From Trichopria drosophilae (Eukaryota; Arthropoda; Insecta; Hymenoptera; Diapriidae), in the NCBI GenBank assembly GCA_030407085.1, contig CM059586.1:105909501-105973500 (forward strand): a DNA stretch of 64,000 nt, read 5' to 3'. The number at the start of each line of letters is the position of its first letter. Positions within the stretch are counted from its first letter, which is position 1. Positions 14,401-26,400 of this stretch are shown here, piece after piece. Both the position numbers and the translations under genes were made by a program. The notes beneath the pieces are model-generated. The model saw nothing but the letters and a program-made list of their open reading frames with translations. It did no database searches and was not told the origin of the DNA.

Positions 14401-17400
14401 CCTTTGAACCCCCGTATCTCAAGATTGAGATTTATGCTCAATCTAAAATTTTTACACCAGTAAGCTATTATCATAAACTTTCATTTGACATACATTTTGA
14501 TCCCAAATTTCAGGTCCAAAAAACAGGCTAAATTTAGGGTGGCTCTTTCCGCCGGATTCTGACCATGGCATTTGAAAAAATCGATTTTGACTTATTTCAA
14601 TCTTTTTAACGCTGTTTGGAACAAAAGTTACATCGTTGAAAGTTGTGTCCAAATTCCGGACTTTTGGGACGAAAAGGATAAGGAATTAAATTTCACACTC
14701 ATAAAAGTTGAATTTCACAAAAGTTGTGCCACTTTCACTCTATAAATTTAATGTAATCTATAGCGCACTTACATGACAGTGAAACTAGTAGGAAATTCGT
14801 AGCAGGAAATTCAGTCGCTGGTAACCCTTGGAAATCCGTAGCAGGAAATTCAATTGCTGAATTCTTAGCAACGATTTGCACTACATAAATGAATATTCGA
14901 TTTTCGCTATTGATTACAATAATACCTAGTATTCTTTTGAAATAGTATCAAGAAAATAATCGAGTAGTTCTAAGTGGTTTCAACCCAGCCGAAATTAAAA
15001 AATGTTCTTTTTTCTAACATATTCTTATATCACATAATATTCCAAAAAAATAGTCAAAAATCAAAATAGAAGTGTCTTTGAGCTCGATTTTCGTCATTCT
15101 AGGAATTTCATATCGTTGTCAACAATATATATATAAGAACTTCCGGGTGATCCCAACCCAGAACCTAAGCCGAAAATATTTTTTCTTAACACCTTTTAAC
15201 CTAACATTATAAACTCGTTATTATAAAAAATTGTAAAAAATGGAAAATCGAGTGTAATTGCATTCGGTTTTCGTCAGTTTAGTTATTTTATACATAGTTG
15301 TCTACAGTATATAAAAGAACTTCCGGGTGGTCCCAACCCGGAACCTAAGCCGAAAGTATTTTTTTTTAAAACCTTTAAACCTATTGTTATATACTCGTTG
15401 TCATAAAAATGGTAATAAAATCGAAATTCAAGTGTCTTTGCACTCGATTTTCAACATTCTGGCTATTTTATACAGTTGTCTACAATATATAAAAGCACTT
15501 CCGGGTGGCCCCAACGCGGAACCTAAGCCGAAAGTATTTTTTCTTAACACTTTTAAACCGCATGTTATAAATGCGAAAAAAGAACATTTTTTAATTTCAA
15601 CTGGGTTGAAACCACTCGGAACTACTCGATTATTTTCTTGACAATATATCAAAAGAATAATATAATGTTAATCAAAGGAATAGCCATTTATGAAGTGCAA
15701 ATCGCTGCTAAGAACTCAGCAATTGAATTTCCTGCTACGGATTTCCAAGGGCTATCAGCCACTGAATTTCCTACTAGTTTCAGCGTCATGCACTTACTGA
15801 AGATCTAGGTTACTTTCCCCCCAAAAAATGTTTCCCAAAATTCATTGAAAAATAAAGGCTGGGTGTCAGAGCGATCTTGAAAACATAAAATATGAACATT
15901 GAATCTTACATTTCGTGAATACTGCGTTGACAATCAAGGCTATCATCGAAAATCGGTATACTTGAGCTGATTAAAGTAGTAAAATATTGGTCTTCCTGAA
16001 AATTTTCTAAAATTTCCCTGAATGAAGAGTAAAATCCACGATTTTTTTTTTTAATTTTTGAATAAAACTATTTCTTCCTGAAATACGTCTTTTAATTGAA
16101 TTGTATTAACCAAAGAGAATGGACTTGCAGACTCCTGAGGCTGTACGAGGGAAGACAGTACCGTGAAGCTGCGGGGTTCCTGGTTCGACTACCTCATTAT
16201 ACTCTGAAGGCGGCTTTGCCGGACATCCCGATAGACCTATTAATCGAAACGCTACCGCATAGCCTGGCATTGCTGGAGGCCCTCTACTTGCGTCTAGTCG
16301 ATTTGCGCGTCGAGGACACCAAGGTCCTGAGAATAGAGCAGCTGCTTTGGAAGGTCGTGAACCTCATCTCGACGAGCCAGGATCACTTTCACCTGAGGGC
16401 CTGGAGTAAGCTACTTACGGCCTTGTACCGTGTGGCGCCGAATGCCAGGACATCTCTAGTGCTACGTGGAAGAGCCCTGGAACGAGCTGTCGAAGGGCTT
16501 GGGAAGCACGGTCTAGTTTCCACCAAACACATCACCGGTTCGGACAATGCAACCACCAAAAATCTCGTCCCACTTCCGCTGGCACTCAAGGAAGAGCTTG
16601 AGCTTCGCGCCGAAGCTTATAAGCTCGCTCTGCATAAAATCGAAAGCTTTGGGAAACGTGCTGGAATGCATAAAGGTAAATCTTTCGTTTACATAACCTA
16701 TCAAATATTTAAATGTTTACATTCATTTGGACCGTTCTTATATCTTCAAATTTAAAATAAATAGTTTTTATAAATCGATTAAGCATTTTAAGATTTAGTA
16801 TTAAACGATTAGAACCGTCATCTTTTGGAGGAAATAAATTGATTACTTTCAAAACTACCTTTCTGAACCGCGCCTTTTAACCCATTAACGCTCAGACGGA
16901 CGGATTTTCAGTATCAGTTTGAACATCGATAATTTGTATATGGGTGATTCTCCGGAAACAGGGCATTTTCGTGTCTTTACGTTATATCTTACAAAAACTT
17001 TGACAATAAATTATTAAATTTCGATAGAAATGTTAAATAAATATCCCTGGCCCATGTTAATTTGAAAAAAATAATACTTTTGTTACAAAAAACTGGTGTA
17101 AAATGACATTTAAAGACTAAAAGTAGCATTTTTTATATGTCCAAACCTCTAAGTTCAAAACTTTAAAATATTAGCGCTATTAATAAACCGAATTATTTTA
17201 ATTTATTCAAATAATATTTCTATAGTACAGCTCAAACTGTACAATTTCTCTATGTATAATATTTAATTAAATCAATATATATATATACTTATAATTATTG
17301 AAATATTAATGTCTTAAGAAATTTCTATGAGGTAACGACAATGCGTAAACTGGTATGAATGAACTAGAAATAATTAACTTTTTTACTAAAACTTATGAGA

Positions 17401-20400
17401 AAATCAAAGAAAAAACACTATACTTTACTAATCTTCCATAGAAAATTGAAAAGAGAACATATTTACCTCATGAACAAGTAAAAACTGTATAAAAATACCA
17501 CGTATTTTTATTAAATTAATTGTCGTCACCCGTCCTAATTTTGGTATTTTGATACAAACAGCAATTGAAAAACGATGAAAACTTAAAGATTAAAGGAATA
17601 AACGTTACTGGCAATTTGTTTTTTAATTTATTATTGTTTAAAATATTTAAAATTGGATTTTTTTACAAATTTTAATTGTCATCACCTTCATTGTCGTTAC
17701 CAAACATTTGGCGTATCAGGTACGAAACAAGAACAAAGTGTAACCCGTAGCAGAAAATATTTTTCAAATCATAAATAACATTTATATTTCTCTTCCTCTT
17801 AGATATTTATTTAAATATAATTTAAAAAACCACAAAATTAAACTTTATATTTGTTTTCAACGTTATGAATCAAGTTTATTATGAAATAATATTATTTATT
17901 AAAATTATGAATATAATATTATCATTGTAGTTACTAACCAACGACACATTAACTTTAATAAATTTATTTTGTCTAAAACTTCTTCAAAAATTCATGTGTT
18001 TTTCAATTATTACTTAATAAATAATTTTCATTTATTCACAAAAATGCACTAAATCAGATATGTACATTATGTTTTTGACTCTTTAGAGTTATTTTTTTCA
18101 AGTTTTTAACAAGCAATTGTTGGTTTATATAGCCGTATGAAAATGCGTCATAGTAAAAGTCTTCCCCTTTCCTTTAAAATAATTTTGTAGCATGACTACT
18201 TTAACAATAACTTAACTTGGTGCTAATAAGCAAGAATCCATTAAAAAAAACGAATTTACAGTAACTTAAAAAAAAAAAATTTCATTCTTGAAAATGCCCT
18301 GTTTTTGGAGAATCACCCATATAAATGCCTTTAGAAAAATTTGAGCTCCGCTGTTTCTAACGAAAAATTGTATGTTCTTTCAGAATCTTTCAATAAAATT
18401 TCGATAAAATGAACCGCCAAAAAGTTATACACGTTTGTCTGTTAAAAAAAACATGATTTTTTACATTTTGTTTTTCATTAAAACATCACTTTCACCTCGA
18501 AATTAGGTTGGGAAACATATCTAAGTTGAAAATATCGCGTCCAGGATTAAAATGTACCATATCAGAATTCATAATTCAAGATGGCAGTTTTGAAAATGGC
18601 GCCTAGAAGCTCAAAATTCTTTTTAAAACTAAACCTTTTTTTTCTTAAAAATTATAGTCTTTAGAGAAAATTTTCTAGGAACAACAATGCTTAGGAATGA
18701 GTCAAAGAATTTTCTCAAATTTTATCAGCATGCAATAATACACTGCTTGATTTTTCAAAAATTCGAAAAATCGAAATTTAAAAAAAAATCATTTAAAAAA
18801 TCTGAAAAAATTTGAGTAGCTTCTTTAAATAGTTCTACAATATTTTTGTTCTAAGGAAATTTTCAATAAAGTTTATAGTTTTCATGAAAATAAAATAAAT
18901 GTAAATTTGGATCCTGCGTTTCAAAATACCCAATAAAACCCTAGAACGCTGGTATAGATCTGTTTGTTTATTCTCTGTTTATGCAATCTTTTATAACTAC
19001 GTGTATACACGTAGTCCACAGCGAAAAGTTTAAATAATATTTAACCGCAATTTCTGGATTGCCGTAACATTTTTCCACACTGGGTATGAATCCTGATGGG
19101 AAAATCTTAAATATAATTCTTAACAGTGTGTAACAATTAATTACTCAATCAATACTATACATTATTATAGGCAATTAAATTATCACTTGTACGTATGCAT
19201 AACTTTAGACATTTTAAATTAAGAATTAAATATAGACTGGACTAATTCTGCCCATCAATAAATAAATTTTGATGTCTTATAAGCAATGCTGCGGTGACAA
19301 CGAACCACCAGGACTGAGGTGATAAATAATCTTCACGTTTCGAACCTCTATGGTACCCTCTTCCGGAAGAGAATGAAATCAACAATTGCCTATAATCAAA
19401 TTTGGAAAAATTGGTTAACCATTTGCAGGACAGACGCCACTAGAGTAGAAACCCTAATTGTTTTCAATTTTTCCCCTAGAGTATGACCATTTTAGGCTAT
19501 AGGTAGCTTAAATCCCTTTTAATGAAAGACTGGATGCTTATTAAACAAGCTTCTCTGTTCACAATTTCAATTAGCACTATATCTAATTAGTTATAAATAA
19601 TTAATAATAAAAAAATCTAGAATTTTGAAATTAAATACGGTTGTTAACTCATTATTCACACAAATTAACTTAGATTTGGTGTCGAGGCATTTTTAAGGCT
19701 GCTGATTACGAATTCACTCTCAGATTTTGAAAATTAAATATGATGAATCCGATATGTTGACCTAATCATAAAATATGTATCAAATTCTAATAAACCCGTC
19801 TTTTATTACCTGTATGATTTTTTTCGGAACGCTAAAATATTGAAAATTCAAAATGGCGGATCAAATATGGGGAGTGAAAATTTCTCAAGTTTAATTTTTT
19901 ATTCACAGGAAAAATTAATGCATTCTCTTTTCCTGGAAGCACCTTAATTTTTCCAGATATAAGTATGTGTAATTATAAATTATTATATATAGTTATATCT
20001 GATTAAAGATTATGATACTGAATACCTGAATAAAGATTACATTACATTACATTTTAGCATTTAACGGGTAATTATCAAAGAGTGCGGCCATTTTGGTTGA
20101 AAATTTTTCAAAATCCAACTTCAAATTAATTAGTGGTCCCGAAAACCCCAGAGTAACACATATCAAGCGAAATGGTTGGAATTTGGAAAATTTGCCCGCC
20201 ATATTGAATCCGCTATTTTGAATTTAGAAAATTTGACTTCAGATGTAATCAGCAATTTTGATCCTTATAAATAAGCATTCATCTGCTAATTTTGGAAAGA
20301 TTTGCCTGTCATGTTGGATCTGCCATTTTGGGTTTTTTGAGTTCAGAGTCGTAATCAGGGATCCCGACAACCATCTAGAGTAGAATTTCGTGCGATTCGA

Positions 20401-23400
20401 GTGACTTTTTAGATTTCTATACACCATATTAGATCCGCCATTTTTAATTTTCAAATTCTGTGTTCAGATTCGTAATCAGCAACCTCGAAAAATATAAGAT
20501 ACCTATTAACCCCTTGACTGCCAATGATGAAGATCTTTGTCCTGATATAAAGTAGACGAACAAATTCTGGAATTTATGTAAAATAAAACCAAATCCATTT
20601 CTAGACAGTCTAAGGTGTACTGAATATGATGGGTTTCATTTTTTCATAATCGCTGTGTCAAAAAAAATATATAAATCCACAAAGATGGTAGTTTTCACAA
20701 TTTTTGCAAAATCTTAATCATGAAGTATGACATTATGTTCAATCAATCGATGCATAAAAAGTTTATAAAACCGCTTGAAACTTATTACTCAGGGGTTTTC
20801 GGAATCACTGATTACGAATCTGAGGTAAGATTTTGGAAATTCAAAGTGGCGGAACCAATACTTTTTGAAAAATTTAACCATTCTGCTTGAAACTTGTTAC
20901 TCCGGGGTTTTTAAGGACGCTGATTACAAATCTGATGATATATTTTGAAAATTTAAAATGACGGCTACAATATGGAGAAGAAATTTTCCAAAAATGGAAC
21001 CATTTTGGTTGAAAATTTTTCAAAATCCAACTTCAAATTAATTAGTGGTCCCGAAAACCCCAGAGTAACACATATCAAGCGAAATGGTTGGAATTTGGAA
21101 AATTTGTCCGCCATATTGAATCCGCCATTTTGAATTTTCAAAAGCTGACTTCAGATTCATAATTAGCGTCTAAAAATACCCATATTCACCAAGTTAAAGT
21201 AAAATCTACTAAATTTTTTTGCTTTTTGGGCATTTATTGTGAAATTCTCATGGCAGTCAAGGGGTTAATGAAAATAATCTGTTCAAAAGAAAATTGTGCC
21301 CCTGAATTGGTGAAACGTTCAAAGACGATGTTTCCGAGAAAAAATAGCCGTACGTTCTGCTAATTTTCAAACTTTTTGAAAATTTTGTCTTAAATACTCA
21401 TTAAATACATTCAATTATTCTTTCAAGACACTTTGAAAAATGTTATATATCCTCACTTAAGGAACTTTTTGTAAATTTTACAAAACTTGATGAATAAATA
21501 ACATTTCATGTGCTTATACAGATGTTTTTTTGAAATTTAGGGCACTAAAGTTATAAATTTGCAAATCTTTTACTTTTTCGGATTTTAATTTTACTGAAGT
21601 GTGCATAAAATTTTCTCGAAATGTCCCGTAAGTTTTCGAAACGATTATTAGGCTAGTAAATCGATCAAAATCTCCAGAATCAAAATTTCTAAATATAAGG
21701 AATATGATTGAAAATAGGTTAAACCAAATGATATTAAATGAAGTGATTGGACGTCATTTTCAGCCGATCAAGGAGTTCAAGCGGCTTCCCATCAGAGGCA
21801 GCTGTCCCTGAAATACAGCGAGGTACAGCAGCGACTGATCGATAACCAGAGTCTATTGAATACCTTGGAGAAGGCGACAGGCGACACTCTCGAGGCTTTG
21901 CTCGGCGAACTGAAAACCAGGGTCGAACAGGACAAGGAGGCGCTGCGGCAATGGACTGCGTTGAGAAAGGCCAACGTCCTGAACAACGCAAAAAATCCAT
22001 CCCTGGCTGCACGTTTGCTGCAGTTCTCCCGAGGATGCGGTTTTGCAGTGCAGTTAATGAGCGATGGTGTACAGGTAAGGTTTGAGGTTATGTTCCGCAT
22101 GCACGACTAATGAGCGCCATCGCACGGTTTGAGGTCGCGTCAAGTCTTGGAAGCTTTCGGGGACGGCAAAAGCCAACTCTCTTAAGAGCCCTTCGGCCGA
22201 ATTAAATTACACGAGAGTTTACTACTATGGAGCGAGATGGCCCTTTCGACGTCAATATACTAACTTTGTCGCGATATACTAACAAACGGAACTACCCGAA
22301 AAAATGGTTAGGGCCAACCAACTTAGCTACGTCATGGGCAGAGCATACGCTTGGAGTCTTTTTCTACCAATATTAGTAAAAATGGAGATAGTAATCGTAG
22401 AAAGAAAAATTAGAATGTTCATTACAAATATTAGTGAAATATTGGCACGGTAAATAATAAACTATATAAAAATATAAACAATGATTAATAACTTGAGTAG
22501 CGTAAGGTACAACAAATTTTGTGAAAATTGCTGTCACATTCCAATGAGTCAAACAAATTAACGTACTTTTTTGTTTTGAAAATTAATAAATAGAAAGTTG
22601 ATGTTATTACATAAAACATCAAACACACTAACAAGTAACACTACTCAAGCGTGCCAAGCCGGTTGGACTGCAAGTTGGTAAATTTTTAGAACTCCGAAAA
22701 ATAATCGATACGTATTTTTTTATCTGCAAAAAAGAGGGTTTAAGAGTTGCAACTGATCTCTGAATTACTCGAAAATACCTAAAATGTATAATAATATACA
22801 CGCAGATATGCAGGAAAACTTATTTCCATAAAAATTGGTGTCTGACTTTTACGAAAAAACTTTTATAACATTTGGTCCGCAATTTTCGATGCTCCATTTT
22901 GAATATTGAAAATTTTACTTCCAAATCAAAATCAGCGAACCAAAAAAATCATCAAACAGCAACTTTTATGGAAACGAGTTTTACTTAACATGTGCGTGCA
23001 TGCTATTATACATTTTAGTGGATTTCGAGCAATTAGGGATCAGTTTTACCCCTTTCAATCTTCTGCTTTGCCGATATAAAAAAATACGTATCGATTATTT
23101 TTCGGAGTTCTGAAAATATGCCAATTTGCAGACCAATCGGCGTGTCACACTTCGGTAGTGTTACATGTAAGTAAGAAGTCGACTTACTAAATAAATAGTG
23201 AAAGTTACAAAATGAAAGGTTAGGTACTAAATCTTATTTCCGAAAATTCTCGGTTACTTCACAATTAATTTCTTTTTGATATTTTCTAGGATACTGTACA
23301 TAATAATTAGAATTGCCTTTACGAGGCCCAAATGTTAAAAATGTTATTCAGTCATCTTTAATTTACGTTTGAATACAATTCCCCATCTTACCGACGGACC

Positions 23401-26400
23401 ACTTTAGAACCCCCTTAATGCAAATCAAATTTAATGCTTCAAGTAATATAAACAATTTAGACGCAATAGGAGAGAATAACTTGGATATGTACATAAGATA
23501 ATCCTGGAATTAACGAAAGAAAGTTATTAAATGATTTAATAAATCATATTAGCACACACATACTCGTATACATCCTGACTATTGTTTAATATAATCGTTC
23601 GCACAGTGGTACTGAGATAGGAAATCCTTATATACTAACCTGACAAGCCCTCCAACATGTGCGAGATTGAAACATAACGCACATCACCCATCTATCGGTA
23701 GCTCCGCGAAAGAATACCCACGAAACTTCTAATATACGATCTCTAAAAAATAGAGATAGTCAGAGTTTCGAATTATGAGCTCTGATTAACAATAAATAAA
23801 GTTTTCACAAGTTTTTTCGGCGGTAATTTAGCGGTAGTTTATCCCCACCCTTCTTTCAATTTTCTTATAAAATTCTTCTCTTAAAATATGCTTTTATATA
23901 AAATAAATATAAAAAATACATTTCCCTTAACTAAACTTTCTCTGCATGTTTTGGATTTTAAAAAATTTCAGGATTTTGAAAAATGAAAAAACTGTACAAA
24001 AAATGCTGACAAAAATTCAGCGTATTCATTGATCAATTGTAAGAACTTTTTGTTCTGTAACATTTTTTTCTAAGGTCTATCGTTTTCGAATAAAAAATTC
24101 ATGAATTTTTCGCTGTTTTTTTTTTGTTTTTGAGCCGCTATTTTGGATGCTTTCACCTTTATTTTCAAAACGGGCATAGGCATATCTTAAAGTTTAAGGC
24201 TCGAGGCCACGATTTCTTTACCCTTTTGAGTGATTCTCAAATGATTTCAGTGTGAAAAGACGACATAAAAAAGAAGTTCATTTCGAAAATGCAAGTTTTT
24301 TTAAATCGCATATAGTTTTTCACAGTTCCATTTTCCGAAAAATCTAATAGCAGATTCTGAAAATTCAGTTAATTTTACGCCAGATATGCCGTATGCCAAA
24401 TTTTTTAGAACCTTTTTTAACACAAAATACAACTGTTGAAAATTGTAGTGAAAAAATGTCCATTCGGACATTAATGGGTTAATAGGATTTGGTTCGTTCG
24501 GATGAAAAATGATTGTTTGCATAATAAAATTTGTCATTTTGGAATATTTTACCCCCTAATTTTCATCACCCCTCCAAAATGTTTAGACCAATGTTCATCT
24601 TCTACCGAAAATTATTTTCATACTAAAAATGCTAAAAATCGCTTCAATAATCTTAAAAATATCGCAGTTTTTTCATTTTCAACTTAATTTTGGTAGGGCC
24701 TCCTATGTTTTCCCGCCACTAAACGAAGTTTTGCAACATATCTAAATTTCAGAGATTTACCCGTGGGTTTACTTGATAGTATGCATATTTTCTCCTGAAT
24801 TGGATCTAATGGTATCTTCTTAATTCAAAAATCTATAAGAACTTTAGTCATAATAATAAAGAAGGTGATTTTAGGCACGTAGTTTGATTTGGTAATGTTT
24901 GAAAGTGATTAAAAGCTTTTTCTCTCATCCATCCGCAACAATACCTCCAATATTCGCTGATTAAAATCATCGCTGGATTATTGGTGAAAACGATCGCCGG
25001 GAATCGTAAACACGACAGATTTTTATCGTGAAATTTCATCGTCAAAACCGAGCACCGCAATAAGATTTAATCGGTTTCCCTCTCAATTATCTTTCGTTAT
25101 TTATTGCGTCCGACGCAGCTCGAAAGCCGAATGTACGACTGCACCAAAGCGCTAAAACGGTTTACGTTTTAAAATTCAATTTCCAGGGGAAGAAAAAATC
25201 TCGAGAAAAAGAGAACTCGCTGATGTCATAAGTTCAATTCGGAACGGTTCGTTTCACGAGACACGAGATTTGCGATTGTAAAGTTGGATAATTGCTGGTC
25301 GACTAGTAATACGTCTATCTAAAACTTTGACTGTAACTTGTAAATAGAATAACTTTTTGGGAAACTTTTTAATTTTAAAGAATAACTGTAATTTGAACGC
25401 GTTTATAGATCGATTTGAGAGACAATTTTGCAATTATGATAATAAGGGACAATCCCTGTTTTTTCTTTCATTGACTAAGTAGTTTGTTACATTATTTATT
25501 TTTTATCCAATATTCTTGATAATGCTAAATAAACTATTTTCAGGTGCAACTCAACAACCCAACAAATCACAAAACAGACACTTCAAAAAACAGACATTCA
25601 AAAACCAGACAATACAAAATACAGTCACCTCCGATTGATTCGTTTACTACATAAAAAAATGATGTCGGGTCACCGTCCTTGAGATCTCACTGGACAAGGT
25701 CAAAAATGTTTGACGAAGGGATAATTTTCGTAGGTCACTTGAAGGTCGAATTATGAGAATATAATTAATAATTTGATTCTAAATGTGGTTGATAAATAAT
25801 CCGGGGGTCAAAATGAATCTTTTTTCAAACATTTTTGACCTTGAAATGACCTTCCAGTGAGTCCTCAATGCCGACAACGAAGATGATCTTTTCTTATGTA
25901 GTTTACGCTCCAATCGGAGGTGTCTGTATTTTGAAATGTCTGGTTTTTTAAAATGACTCTCTGATGTTTTGTGATTTGTTGGGATTATGAGGTGCACCTC
26001 TATTTTCATTATTAGGTAATTCATATTACTTCGATCCAGACCAAGTCTGGACGAAGTATTGAATTTGGTCACTTCGGGCATAAAAATTACCCTATAGTTT
26101 TTTTATCAAATGTCGACGTTCAGACCCTTAGGAGGCCAAATCTACAATAAAAAAATTTGTGTCCGTGATCTTGTACGTAAGTACGTCCTAATTATAGGAT
26201 TTTTTAGGTTTTTTGAGGTTATGTCAAAAATCTGATGCGATGGGATTAAATGGACTTCGGATTCTGATTCAACGACCTAAAAAACATATTGTAGACGTAG
26301 TCCGACCTCCAGATCCGAATTATATCGTTTATTTTTTGTCAGCTGTGTAATGAATACTTCTAATGGTTTACAACGATTAATCTCTTAAAGTTTCCTGCAA

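Larger units (their letters stand above)
11517..14680. mobile_element. Composite foldback element, piggyBac-like ends
   Basis: The left end TTAA/CCCTTTTCGTC (TTAA at 11513-11516) is mirrored by GACGAAAAGGATAA near 14670-14683. Arm complementarity is long. The left arm (about 11517-11980) pairs with right-arm pieces at about 14549-14680, 13748-14034 and 13075-13152. The two gaps in the right arm are younger nested palindromic insertions. The TTAA junction and CCC start fit a piggyBac-type non-autonomous element, but the right TTAA is degraded, so this is a weak assignment. The spacer (11981-13074) carries a copy of the TTCGACCCAGAC family. Confidence 0.65.
11451..16130 (+). other. SPATA18: Intron 1 of MIEAP-like gene
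   Basis: About 4.7 kb. Nearly all of it is inverted-repeat elements: the 11517-14680 foldback with two nested palindromes, then the 14773-15789 element with an internal 179-bp tandem array. About 340 bp after the last element lead to the acceptor. A T-rich run near 16042-16053 and TATTAAC at 16104 precede exon 2. No coding sequence recognised. Confidence 0.65.
16676..21763 (+). other. SPATA18: Intron 2 of MIEAP-like gene
   Basis: About 5.1 kb, AT-rich. It contains the 1.38 kb TIR element at 16942-18318, an unannotatable stretch at 18319-19670, the ATTCGTAATCAGC-type repeat cluster at 19680-21240 and the piggyBac-like MITE at 20510-21264. A short ATTAC run at about 20036-20055 after AATAAAG could be the tail of an old LINE insertion. 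No coding sequence recognised. Confidence 0.6.

Noticed and set aside
16877..24482. Pairing the TTAACCC end at 16877 with the GGGTTAA end at 24469-24482 as one element
   Set aside because: The interval would contain exon 3 of the host gene and several other elements; the ends also diverge after 12 bases.
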